NCBI RefSeq assembly: GCF_000190415.1
Contig: NZ_AEWF01000001.1
Span: forward strand, 1 to 64,000
Length of the DNA: 64,000 bases
From: Candidatus Odyssella thessalonicensis L13
GTDB lineage: Bacteria > Pseudomonadota > Alphaproteobacteria > Paracaedibacterales > Paracaedibacteraceae
Reading direction: 5' to 3'
Below the pieces are notes generated by a model. That model was given only the letters and a program-made list of their open reading frames with translations, made no database searches and was not told the origin of the DNA. Positions within the stretch are counted from its first letter, which is position 1. Every line of letters starts with the position of its first letter. Shown here piece by piece: positions 9,022-17,470 of the stretch. Made by a program: the position numbers and the translations under genes.

Positions 9022-9454
9022 TAATGCTTCAGGTTGATTCCACCCTACAAAATGTTAAAAAAGTATGCTAGATGATTCTCTTCTTTAGGGAGTGCCTTTT
9101 GCGATATCATCTCATGCTATAAAACCAAGCAAACTCAGGGTAAAGCAATGCTTAAACAGAAAGCTGAGCCTCATCTATGTGTATTTAGGTACAAGTGTGA
9201 CGGCAATCCGAAGCATAGTTGAGAGTATAATCTGTAACAATAAATAGGACCTCTGTGATAAAAATTTCTCTTCAACTTGGCTAATATCTATTTGGGAAGT
9301 ATTAAGTCAGACATTTTAGAGATATTTACAATGTTTTTAACGATGCATCACTTGCCTTCAGCTTTTATAGGTAAGGTGTCTGCGCACACTAATTTATGCG
9401 CCCTATGACATGCAAGTTTTCACCCAAATTAGGTTTATATGAGAGGAGGCTAAG
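9022..9454. other. Intergenic stretch, nothing recognised
   Basis: AT-rich, with no open frame of useful length and no clear terminator or RNA. The only usable signal is GAGAGGAGG at 9440-9448, the ribosome binding site of the following gene. Confidence 0.4.
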
Positions 9455-9886
9455 ATGTTTAGAGATCCTACTATTGAGAAGAATTTTCATAAAGCTTTGT
9501 CTTGGCTTTATGATGTGGAAGATGCTTGCGGTATCGATGAAGAGCATCCGCGCCAAGCCTTAGCTGCCTTAAGGTCCGTTTTACATCAATTAAGAGATTT
9601 ACTGCCTCTTGAAAATGCGGCCTATCTGAGTGCGCAGTTTCCTATTTTTATCCGCGGCCTCTTCTTTGAAAACTGGTGTCCTAAAAACGAGCCTTCTCGG
9701 ATTCGTAAAAAGCAAGAATTTTTAGAAGCCGTGGCTCAAACCTTACAGGATTACGGCTATGAAGTTCAAGATATTGAGTCTTTGACGACAGGGGTCCTGT
9801 CCGTCATATTTCGCCGAATTGATCCTTATGAAAGAGAGAAAATTCTAAAAATGGTCGCGCAAGATTTACAGGAGCTCTTTTATTAA
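9455..9886 (+). CDS. DUF2267 protein
   Basis: 143 residues, the full length of a single DUF2267 domain. The repeated family pattern is clear: HPRQALAALRSVLHQLRDLLP, then the AYLSAQFPIFIRGLFFENW segment. The family is all-helical and found widely in bacteria, often near stress genes; its biochemical function is not established. A strong GAGAGGAGG lies seven bases before the ATG. It stands alone, 200 bases before rarA in the same direction. Confidence 0.88.
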   Translation: MFRDPTIEKNFHKALSWLYDVEDACGIDEEHPRQALAALRSVLHQLRDLLPLENAAYLSAQFPIFIRGLFFENWCPKNEPSRIRKKQEFLEAVAQTLQDYGYEVQDIESLTTGVLSVIFRRIDPYEREKILKMVAQDLQELFY

Positions 9887-10087
9887 GGTCCCGCGGGGAT
9901 AAGCAATCCTCACTAGAACTACAGAAAGGGGGGCAGAAGTTGCTGTTAACGGCACACCTTCCATTGATTTACGGACAAGGGAGGAGAATAGGAGCCTTGT
10001 CCCGGGATTTAAGGTTCACAATTGGGCAATATCATTCTAATATGGCAGCAGATCCCATAAATGGTTGCGAATAGTTGAGTAAATCCC

Positions 10088-11371
10088 ATGGCTGACCTGT
10101 TATCGAATTTGCCGAACCCTAATATGCCGCTTGCCGAGAAGCTGCGTCCCGTAAGGCTGAGCGATGTAGTAGGACAAGATCATTTAGCAGGCCCCCAGGG
10201 AATTTTAGCACGCTTGCTAGAGGCAAAGAAAATGCCCTCGTTGATTTTATGGGGGCCACCGGGCACCGGAAAAACGACATTAGCGCGCATTATTGCTGCT
10301 GAAACTGGACAAGAGTTTGTGCAGCTATCGGCCGTCTTCTCAGGTGTGGCTGAATTGCGCAAAGTATTCGACCAAGCCCAGGGGCGCCCAGGTACGGTGG
10401 TATTTATTGATGAAATTCACCGTTTTAATAAGGGACAACAAGATGCGCTGCTGGGGCCTATTGAAAGCGGGTTGATTAAATTGATTGGGGCCACAACTGA
10501 AAACCCGTCCTTTGCCCTTAATTCTGCTTTGTTGTCGCGGGCGCGAGTTTTGACCTTAAACTTGTTAGAGGAGGCGGCGGCTGAGGTCTTGCTCAAGCGG
10601 GTGGAGGAGGTTGAAGGCAAAGTCCTACCGTTAACTCCCCAAGCTCGAACTGCTCTGATTCAGATGGCAGCCGGCGATGGCCGTAACCTGCTCAATCTTA
10701 CTGAGACCATTATTGAAAGTGATCACGATTTAACAGCAGTAGAACTAGGAGAGCAATTACAGCGTCGTGCAGCTTTGTATGATAAGGATCAAGATTTCCA
10801 TTACAACCTCATCAGTGCCTTTATCAAATCCATGCGAGGTTCTGATCCGGATGCCGCTTTATACTGGTTTCAGCGCATGCTGCAAGCCGGCGAGCCGCCA
10901 CTCTATTTAGCAAGGCGTCTGGTGCGTTTTGCCTCGGAGGATATTGGCTTAGCGGATCCGCAAGCATTAATGCATGCTCTAGCAGCACACCAAGCTTATG
11001 AACGATTGGGGTCGCCTGAAGGGGAGCTCGCTATCGCTAATGCAGTGGTTTATTGTGCGACAGCTCCCAAATCCAATGCCGTGTATATGGCCTTTAAGTC
11101 CAGCGCCAAACTGGCCCAAGCGACGTCAGAGAAATCGCCGCCTAAGCATATTCTAAATGCACCCACAAAGTTTATGGAACAGGAAGGCTATGGCAAAGGC
11201 TATCTCTATGATCATGAGCACGAAGATGCGTATTCGGGACAGAAATTTTTTCCCGACGATATGACAGAGGCCAACCTGTATCAGCCAGTGGAGCGAGGAT
11301 TCGAACGGGAGATCCACAAACGATTGGAGTATTGGCATAAACTCCGTCTTAAAAGACGCCAGAGTGAATAG
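10088..11371 (+). CDS. rarA: Replication-associated recombination ATPase RarA
   Basis: RarA (MgsA) is an AAA+ ATPase related to clamp loaders that acts at stalled replication forks. 427 residues, normal. It has the N-terminal PLAEKLRPVRLSDVVGQDHL segment, Walker A GPPGTGKT (56-63), Walker B with DEIH (108-111), sensor 1 GATTENP (134-140), and the C-terminal tetramerisation region (ALYWFQRMLQAGEPPLYLARR, APKSNAVY). The tail has the usual GYGKGYLYDHEHEDAYSGQ pattern, here in a 427-residue protein. It is monocistronic with a stem-loop terminator about 40 bases downstream. No defects seen. Confidence 0.96.
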   Translation: MADLLSNLPNPNMPLAEKLRPVRLSDVVGQDHLAGPQGILARLLEAKKMPSLILWGPPGTGKTTLARIIAAETGQEFVQLSAVFSGVAELRKVFDQAQGRPGTVVFIDEIHRFNKGQQDALLGPIESGLIKLIGATTENPSFALNSALLSRARVLTLNLLEEAAAEVLLKRVEEVEGKVLPLTPQARTALIQMAAGDGRNLLNLTETIIESDHDLTAVELGEQLQRRAALYDKDQDFHYNLISAFIKSMRGSDPDAALYWFQRMLQAGEPPLYLARRLVRFASEDIGLADPQALMHALAAHQAYERLGSPEGELAIANAVVYCATAPKSNAVYMAFKSSAKLAQATSEKSPPKHILNAPTKFMEQEGYGKGYLYDHEHEDAYSGQKFFPDDMTEANLYQPVERGFEREIHKRLEYWHKLRLKRRQSE

Positions 11372-11409
11372 ATTAGAAAAGCTTAGGAGGTAAAGGTAAG
11401 ATTAATGAG

Positions 11410-11448
11410 AGAAGGCACCCCTAAGTTAGGATGCCTTTTATTGTTTTA
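11410..11448 (+). terminator. Terminator of rarA
   Basis: AAGGCA (11412-11417) pairs with TGCCTT (11432-11437), with an inner CCTAA/TTAGG pairing near the loop, followed by TTATTGTTTT. Confidence 0.7.
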
Positions 11449-11495
11449 TGTTGGCTTGCTCAACCTTCTAGGAGTGAAGGTTGCCGTCAAAAGCT

Positions 11496-12836
11496 TTAAT
11501 TATGCATATGGCTCATAATTGCCCGAACGCCATGGTTTTCCAGAAAGTGAACTTGGGCAGCCGCATTTTGGGAGTTTTCGACGTCAGGGAGCTCATGAAT
11601 CTGGGCAAAATCTAACTCATTCCCCAAATGTCCTACCAGGTCATTGAGGCGGCGAACATGTTGCATGGACTCGCTCGCGCTTGTCTCTATTAAAGTTAAG
11701 GCTTGAACAATATGGTCTTGAGCCTTTTGGCCGGTCATAAAGGATAAATGCGGTAAGCCTTGAAATCCAGCCGGGCCATTAAACCCAATATTGCTAAACC
11801 GGGCAAGGCCATCAACCTGAATGCCAGTTTCGGTGGCTGACTGGGCCCCAGCATAATCTAAGAACGCATAACCTGATAGAAAACGCGCAAGTGAGTGGCC
11901 TGTGACAATGACCGTCGGACGCTGATCAGGGTTACACTCACTAAGAACTTTTTCAATGGAAGCAGATAAAAAGTCTGAAGAATCCTGAGTATATCTTTGA
12001 AGGGTATTAAGGTTAACGATTCCGAGCAATGATTTGAGATGGGTCTCGCGCTCATATTTATAGTCCGTCAGATAAGCGTAGCCATCATAAAGCAACTTGG
12101 CACTATTGTAAGCACTTATTGCTGTTCCATAAGCTAGCGCTAAGCCGCCGCCTACTAAGCCTCCGGCTAAGGTGCCAGCGCCAGGAATGATCGTGCCCGC
12201 TCCAGCTCCTACGGCGGTTCCTGTGGCTAAAGCCCCAGCAAAATGCTTGCCTGTATGCATGTAGGTCTCCATCAATTTACTGCTCAGGGGAGAAAAACTG
12301 ACAAAGGTATCCAGGAAAGAACCGATAGGCATATTAAGGCTTTTAAGATCAATCATACTCTGCTGATCACCGAGTAAACCCTTAAGTTTATTTGCAGCAA
12401 GACCTGCAAAATAATCGGGTAATCTGACCGGCGCGTCGCTAATCTTGATATCTTTTACATGAATAGCCTGGGCAATAGAGCAGCCAATTCCCAGATTTGC
12501 TTGCCAATCTTGGGCCGTAACGGTGCCGCGAAAGCTAACGACCGCCATATTTTCAGATTTGTCATAAAGGGCAACGGCTTGGATAGAGCCTGCGTCTTCA
12601 TAACGGCTGTGAATGATATCGAAGTTTTGTAGGGAGGTAAAATCTTCAGCTCCTAAGCGTTCCTTCTCGCGGTTCATATCATAAGCAAAAGAAGCCGCTG
12701 AGCTTGCCACTTTATACTCTTGGGCCCATTCTTGTTGGCTGCTGACTGGGCTTTCAGGCGCCTCCATCGCTGTGCACAGAGAGGAGCCCGAGCCCATAAT
12801 AAGCGATAAAATAAATTTTATAGTATTTGTTCTCAT
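11496..12836 (-). CDS. Exported lipase-like protein with glycine-zipper insert
   Basis: 446 residues. A signal peptide covers about residues 1-23, ending SLCTAMEAPE. The mature protein has the layout of class 3 lipases (alpha/beta hydrolases): residues about 85-115 contain VVSFRGTVTAQDWQANLG, the usual FRGT...DW element, and around residue 315 a nucleophile-type motif TVIVTGHSLARF. The family normally has GHSLGG; here the Gly after the serine turn is Ala, so activity is uncertain. Between these two elements lies an insert of roughly 200 residues containing a long Gly/Ala-rich hydrophobic stretch (AGAGTIIPGAGTLAGGLVGG) that looks like a membrane-inserting glycine zipper. The final residues include several His, a possible catalytic one. 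Likely a secreted enzyme acting on membranes; substrate unknown. Confidence 0.7.
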   Translation of the reverse strand: MRTNTIKFILSLIMGSGSSLCTAMEAPESPVSSQQEWAQEYKVASSAASFAYDMNREKERLGAEDFTSLQNFDIIHSRYEDAGSIQAVALYDKSENMAVVSFRGTVTAQDWQANLGIGCSIAQAIHVKDIKISDAPVRLPDYFAGLAANKLKGLLGDQQSMIDLKSLNMPIGSFLDTFVSFSPLSSKLMETYMHTGKHFAGALATGTAVGAGAGTIIPGAGTLAGGLVGGGLALAYGTAISAYNSAKLLYDGYAYLTDYKYERETHLKSLLGIVNLNTLQRYTQDSSDFLSASIEKVLSECNPDQRPTVIVTGHSLARFLSGYAFLDYAGAQSATETGIQVDGLARFSNIGFNGPAGFQGLPHLSFMTGQKAQDHIVQALTLIETSASESMQHVRRLNDLVGHLGNELDFAQIHELPDVENSQNAAAQVHFLENHGVRAIMSHMHN

Positions 12837-13284
12837 TATTAAGGTAACTTTCTTATCTTTGACTTCAAACTAGAATTGAGATGGTTATTAAGAAATCTTT
12901 TGTCAATAGGATAGATTGCCTTTTTTACTTTTAACTATAAGTAATGGCACAAAGCTAGCAAGGGAGGGGGAAGATTTAAGAGTTGCGCAAGGGTTTACTG
13001 TAGGTTGACGGAGGAGGGGCAAGAGTTTTAAAAGCTTATCCGCAAGACTGAGAAGTACCTAATCATGAGAAATGGCGCAGATGGAAAGAGTTTTGGGGGA
13101 GTAAGAGAGAACTGCAATAAATGAAATGATAGCAATATTTACAAATGAATTACAATGGTTAGAATTGATTTTTTTTTGCGTGTAAGTTGAGAACAGCCTC
13201 CATTAGGGTGAATAAAATGCTTAATTATAACCTTTGCTAAATTTAAATGTGTTCGTTGTTAACGGTAATGGGGATGTGGTCAAT
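12837..13284. other. Intergenic region between divergent genes
   Basis: No RNA gene or terminator recognised. It holds a purine-rich plus-strand stretch near 12955-13025 and an AT-rich stretch from 13110, where promoters for both flanking genes must lie. Confidence 0.35.
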
Positions 13285-13818
13285 ATGGTAATAGTTCTTA
13301 TGATGCTGAAGTTGTCGCAAAATTTAATGGTAGGCCAGGCCCATTCTTCACTGCGATTCGTTGAAGTAGCGGGAAGAACTGGCAACAGCTTTGTCAGTGA
13401 ATCGCGTCGTCCCCCAGTTCACCAATCAAGTCCCCACAAAAAGCATCGTCATCGCCGGGTACGTCATGATCCTTTAAAAATAGATGTCTTTCCTAAGGTT
13501 TGTCGGCCGGGGCTAATTGTGGGTCCCACAGAAAAATACGGTGTCTATATTTTTAATGATGATACGTGTGGCACCAGCATCGGCATCCTTAATTTAAGTG
13601 ACCGAGACGGTATGAAAGAAGAATCCCCCTGGGCTCTTGATCGCCGCTTTTGGCAGGATAAGCGCTGGGCTCGAGACGTGCATTCCATAGAATGGTCAAA
13701 AGATGGTTTAACTTTAACAATTGATACCAATCATCTCTATGGGACCAACACTAAATATGTGCTCGATTTAAGGAATAGAAAGATAGTGTCGGAGATTCCC
13801 CACCCCATTGCTCAGTAA
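13285..13818 (+). CDS. Unknown protein with beta-propeller-like tail
   Basis: The frame is open from a TTG at 13234, but the ATG at 13285 with GGGG 12 bases upstream is a better start and gives 177 residues. The N-terminus (MVIVLMMLKL) is hydrophobic and may be an export or anchor signal. A basic stretch HKKHRHRRVR follows at about 55-65. The C-terminal half reads like one or two propeller blades: VGPTEKYGVYIFND, SIEWSKDGLTLTID and YVLDLRNRKIV. No enzyme motif. Function unknown. Confidence 0.5.
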   Translation: MVIVLMMLKLSQNLMVGQAHSSLRFVEVAGRTGNSFVSESRRPPVHQSSPHKKHRHRRVRHDPLKIDVFPKVCRPGLIVGPTEKYGVYIFNDDTCGTSIGILNLSDRDGMKEESPWALDRRFWQDKRWARDVHSIEWSKDGLTLTIDTNHLYGTNTKYVLDLRNRKIVSEIPHPIAQ

Positions 13819-13931
13819 GTAGAGGGTAGAAGCCCTTAGATCAGCACCGGGCACCGTGATGAATGGCTATCCATTCAAGTCAGCTGGGAAGATGAGAGCG
13901 ATGTAGAGAGGCTACCCCTCTTAATCTCTCT

Positions 13932-14381
13932 TTAACTGGCTAACTTTTTCTGCAAAAAGATCTCGGTTGTCCCATAGAACCATTGCGGTATGGAACCAAC
14001 TTCTTGATAACCGTTCTTCTTATAAAATTCTTTAGCTTGGAATTCAAGTGTGGTGACTTGGATAATACTGCACCCTTTAGACCGGGCATAGTTATCAATA
14101 TGATGAAGTAAGGTGGTACCCAGGCCCTGTTTCCTATAATCTGTATGAACCCACACAAATTCCATGCGTAAGACTTTATGAAAAGCGACACTAAATCCGT
14201 AAACGCCCGCGATGATGTCAGCAGCGTTATTCTTTATATAAATAGCAAATCTTTTGGGTTCGTAGTAGCCGAGGAAAGCATAATTATACTCTCTTAATCC
14301 TTTTAGGATGATTTCTTTGATAGCTTCGGGATGCTCTTCTTCCACCCTCACATCTGTTAAGTGTATATTTTCCTCGCTCAT
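13932..14381 (-). CDS. GNAT family N-acetyltransferase
   Basis: 149 residues from the ATG at 14381; the frame extends to a GTG at 14417, but neither start has a clear ribosome binding site. The GNAT core is intact: GVYGFSVAFHKVLRMEFVWV (strands 2-4), the acetyl-CoA loop YRKQGLGTTLL (a Q/R-x-x-G-x-G/A match), then ATTL-type strand and FYKKNGYQEVG, the standard family ending. The acceptor cannot be told from sequence; the layout is that of small-molecule or antibiotic acetyltransferases. Monocistronic. Confidence 0.88.
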   Translation of the reverse strand: MSEENIHLTDVRVEEEHPEAIKEIILKGLREYNYAFLGYYEPKRFAIYIKNNAADIIAGVYGFSVAFHKVLRMEFVWVHTDYRKQGLGTTLLHHIDNYARSKGCSIIQVTTLEFQAKEFYKKNGYQEVGSIPQWFYGTTEIFLQKKLAS

Positions 14382-14744
14382 TATCGCTGTACCCGGGTTG
14401 TGAATCGATCCATTCACTATAATATAAGCCAGAAAAATAGAGAGAGGGGAGTAATTCTTATCTTTTCTTTCCCGAAAGAAAATTGTGTCTTTTTAGAATA
14501 AAACGTCATTATTTTAAGGTTCTCAAGATGTTAAAAGCCAGGATTAGCCTAAAAATAGATGTCAGGCATGAAAAAAGGATTTAGTAGGACGCGCCTTCTA
14601 GGTAATCGAGAATAAGCTACTTCTCAAGAAATGTAGCCTGAAGGACAATTGATCTGCCTAAAAAAGCTATCAGATTTTGGATATAATCATATTTTCCTTA
14701 CAGGCTATTCTCCATGCTATCTCTTAATTTCTCGTAAAGGCCCT
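14382..14744. other. Intergenic stretch, nothing recognised
   Basis: AT-rich. Contains a run around 14460-14500 (CTTTTCTTTCCCGAAAGAAAA) with a GAAAG-type inverted repeat, but no useful frame or T tract that would make it a clear terminator. Confidence 0.3.
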
Positions 14745-15313
14745 TTATTCTGGTTTATAGTCTGCCTCTTCACCCTCTGTCAGATTAAATCTCTGCGCAG
14801 GGGTATTATCTTGTAGGGAGCTATATAAAGAGAAAGCCATATCTATATCTCCTTGTTTTGCCGCTTTGTAGGCCCAAGAGAATGATTGTCTTGCATCTTC
14901 CTTCACACCTAAACCTTGATAAAGCATTTCTGCATACTGGCTTTAAGCTTCACAATTGTCCGCGATAGCGGCAATTCTGTAAAGAGCAGCAGCTTGCTCA
15001 AAATTCTTGTGGTAACGATTTCCCCACCCGTCATTAAATATTGGGGTAATTTCTGCGGGCGTATATTGTTTAATGATTTCTTGTGAAAGAATATTGAGCT
15101 CGGGGGGAGCCTTTGTAACCAAGTTTTCTATATTTGGTTTAGAGACATGGTCTTCTTTCTCAGTTATAGAAAGGTTATCTATATTCAAAAGATGGTTACC
15201 AGGAGAGGATGTGCTTTTTTATAATCTTGCCCATTTATGTCTATTTCCGCTGCTTGTGAAGTGTTGAACAAACTTATTAAGCCTAAAGCTGCTAAAATTA
15301 AATTATTCCTCAT
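14745..15313 (-). pseudogene. Exported Sel1-like repeat protein, broken twice
   Basis: GGAGG precedes an ATG at 15311-15313 that opens a good signal peptide (MRNNLILAALGLISLF, then NTSQAAEID). After about 42 codons this frame meets TGA; a one-base shift at an AAAA/TTTT run near 15187-15190 continues into an 81-codon frame. That frame ends at a TAA (14943-14945), beyond which the same frame continues as SQYAEMLYQGLGVKEDARQS, a textbook Sel1 repeat piece. CAA to TAA (Gln to stop) restores a normal repeat. One frameshift and one nonsense change together mark it as a decaying gene. Confidence 0.75.
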
Positions 15314-15791
15314 TTTTTCCTCCAAAGCTTTTCTTTTTGCTACCTTTTACTCTTGCCTATTATTGTAGGATTTGAGGAGATTTCTAAGGGGCTTCAACTC
15401 CTTCAGGTGCCTGCGAGGCTGGCTAGGTAAGAATTTCTTTGTTAGAACGTTCAAAATCTCTCAGTCCTGAAACTGCTAGAAGCAACCTTAAGTGATCTCC
15501 GGGTATCTTAATTATTATCCCTTCTCTTTATGCTGATAAATCGTGAAATTCAGGTGCATTTTCTGTCCAACTAACAAAAAAGTCCATCTTAAATTAGAGA
15601 AAATACAGAAACATTCGCTACGGTGCTAGGAATATGGCTAATATCTTCTTTGAGAGATAAGCAGGGTAGCCGCAAGACATTCTAGCAGTGCTTCATAATT
15701 GAGCTGCATGGCATTATAAAATATCCAACAGAGATCTTTATGATAGTTAGGAATGAAAAGACAACTCTTGAATCCTCAAAGGAGGAAAAAA
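15314..15791. other. Intergenic region between divergent exported-protein genes
   Basis: AT-rich, with no frame or RNA recognised. The right end carries AAAGGAGG at 15778-15785, which decides the start of the next gene. Confidence 0.4.
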
Positions 15792-16283
15792 ATGAAGAAT
15801 ACAAAAAGATTATCTCTGTTCAGCTTGATGCTTGTTCTTTCGACTTCTATAGCAATGGAAAAGGTAAATGCCGTTCCATTAAACGGTGCTAAAGAAGGTG
15901 AAATGTTCCCTACAAACTATCAGACTTTTCAGCAACCGAAAAAAGCAGATTGTACGCTTTCGATAAGTGGCAGAGAAATAGATTGGCAAAAAGACGCGGA
16001 AGTGTTGCTTAACCGTATTAAAAATGGTGAGTGGTTTCTGTATGGAAAATATGCAGATACCCTATGGCGTTTAGGTAAGTATGAGGAAGCAGCAGAAGCG
16101 GGTATCCAAGCAGCCATCCACGACGATTATAATTGGGCATGTGAGATTTGGGGAGTGATAAGTGTGGATATCCCTAATAAAGAAGAACAAGACCTGGAAG
16201 GAGCAAAATTTCCTTCCCCAGAAGAACTTATTAAGGCCACTAAATTACTTGCTGAAAATCTGGCAGGATCGTGGGGGGATTAA
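15792..16283 (+). CDS. Exported protein with TPR-like segment
   Basis: 163 residues from the ATG at 15792, chosen because AAAGGAGG ends seven bases before it; an upstream in-frame ATG at 15753 would put 13 charged residues before the signal peptide. Signal peptide residues 1-22 end STSIAMEKV. Residues about 70-125 (KNGEWFLYGKYADTLWRLGK, then YEEAAEAGIQAA) form a helical pair like a TPR or Sel1 unit. It is divergent from the broken Sel1-like gene, and both may be relatives. Function unknown. Confidence 0.6.
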   Translation: MKNTKRLSLFSLMLVLSTSIAMEKVNAVPLNGAKEGEMFPTNYQTFQQPKKADCTLSISGREIDWQKDAEVLLNRIKNGEWFLYGKYADTLWRLGKYEEAAEAGIQAAIHDDYNWACEIWGVISVDIPNKEEQDLEGAKFPSPEELIKATKLLAENLAGSWGD

Positions 16284-16396
16284 ATAAATCTGAGCGGTTG
16301 AGATAAGATTAAACGCCCCTAATAGCAATTTTTGCCGCCGATTAGTTCCTCTTGCGAATTAGACTCCGGGCTTATGCATTATTTCTCTTAAACAGA

Positions 16397-16428
16397 GAAA
16401 AGGCTGAGCCATACTGAGCTCAGCCTAT
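16397..16428 (-). terminator. Terminator of tkt-gap
   Basis: AGGCTGAG (16401-16408) pairs perfectly with CTCAGCCT (16419-16426). On the minus strand the stem is followed by TTTTCT. It lies about 20 bases beyond the gap stop. Confidence 0.8.
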
Positions 16429-16448
16429 ATATTTAAGCGGTGAGGGAA

Positions 16449-17456
16449 TTACAGAGACCGGGCCACAAGCGCGGTTAAGTCACCCATGCGGTTAGAGAAT
16501 CCCCACTCATTATCGTACCAAGAGACCACACGACAGAATTTGTCACCGACCACTTGAGTTTGAGTGGTGTCAAAGTTAGAGCTATAAGGGCTATGGTTAA
16601 AGTCAATGGAGACTAAAGGTTCCGAATTAATGGCTAAGATTTTGCCCATAGCCCCTGCAGCAGCCTTCACCATTACATCATTGATCTGCTGCGCTGTCGT
16701 TGCTTGGCGAGCGACGAACGTTAGGTCAATCATGGAAACGTTAGCTGTCGGGACTCGGACCGCACAGCCATCCAGCTTACCTTGGAGCTCAGGCAGAACC
16801 AGTCCTAAAGCTTTAGCGGCCCCTGTGGTGGAGGGGATCATGGACATAGCAGCAGCACGAGCACGGTGCATATCACTATGCAGAGTGTCGACCAAGCGTT
16901 GATCGCCGGTATAAGCATGGATGGTGGTCATGTAGCCCATCTCAATACCGATTTCATCATTTAAGACTTTGGCCACAGGCGCAAGACAGTTGGTGGTGCA
17001 TGAACCGCAAGAAATAACTTGGTGGTCTTTTGTTAGAGTTTCATGATTGACGCCCATCACAATGGTGGCGTCCGCCCCCTTTGACGGAGCAGAGACGATT
17101 ACCTTTTTAGCGCCTGCTGCTAAGTGCTGCGCTGCTTTATCTTTATCGGTAAAGCGGCCACTGCACTCTAAAACGATATCTATGCCTAACTCTTTCCATG
17201 GCAGATTGGCCGGATTAGCTTCAGCGATAATTTTGATGGGTCCTAAGCCTACATCCATTGTATCCACTGTCGTGTTCACTGTTCCTGGAAAACGGCCATG
17301 GATGGAATCATACTTAAACAGGTGAGCATTAGCCTCTAAAGATCCTAAGTCATTAATGGCGACCACTTGAAACTCGGACCTTTTATTCTCGGCTAAGGCC
17401 CGCAGGATCATGCGGCCAATGCGGCCGAATCCATTTATTGCAACACGAATTGTCAT
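16449..17456 (-). CDS. gap: Glyceraldehyde-3-phosphate dehydrogenase
   Basis: Cytosolic enzyme oxidising glyceraldehyde-3-phosphate to 1,3-bisphosphoglycerate. 335 residues, the family's normal size. NAD-binding start INGFGRIGR (7-15), VAINDLG with the adenosine-binding Asp36, and the catalytic SCTTNC with Cys153. Downstream THRDRR-type phosphate-site residues and the C-terminal [15 protein letters not shown] are intact. It lies 14 bases after tkt in the same direction, with a terminator following, so the two form an operon linking glycolysis and the pentose phosphate pathway. pgk, often adjacent in other genomes, is 13 kb away here. Confidence 0.97.
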   Translation of the reverse strand: MTIRVAINGFGRIGRMILRALAENKRSEFQVVAINDLGSLEANAHLFKYDSIHGRFPGTVNTTVDTMDVGLGPIKIIAEANPANLPWKELGIDIVLECSGRFTDKDKAAQHLAAGAKKVIVSAPSKGADATIVMGVNHETLTKDHQVISCGSCTTNCLAPVAKVLNDEIGIEMGYMTTIHAYTGDQRLVDTLHSDMHRARAAAMSMIPSTTGAAKALGLVLPELQGKLDGCAVRVPTANVSMIDLTFVARQATTAQQINDVMVKAAAGAMGKILAINSEPLVSIDFNHSPYSSNFDTTQTQVVGDKFCRVVSWYDNEWGFSNRMGDLTALVARSL

Positions 17457-17470
17457 TAATTTTGTCTCCT

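Noticed and set aside
11285-11320. tRNA T-loop-like GAGGATTCGAACGGG
   Set aside because: Lies inside rarA; no acceptor, anticodon or D-arm pairing around it. No tRNA found in the window.
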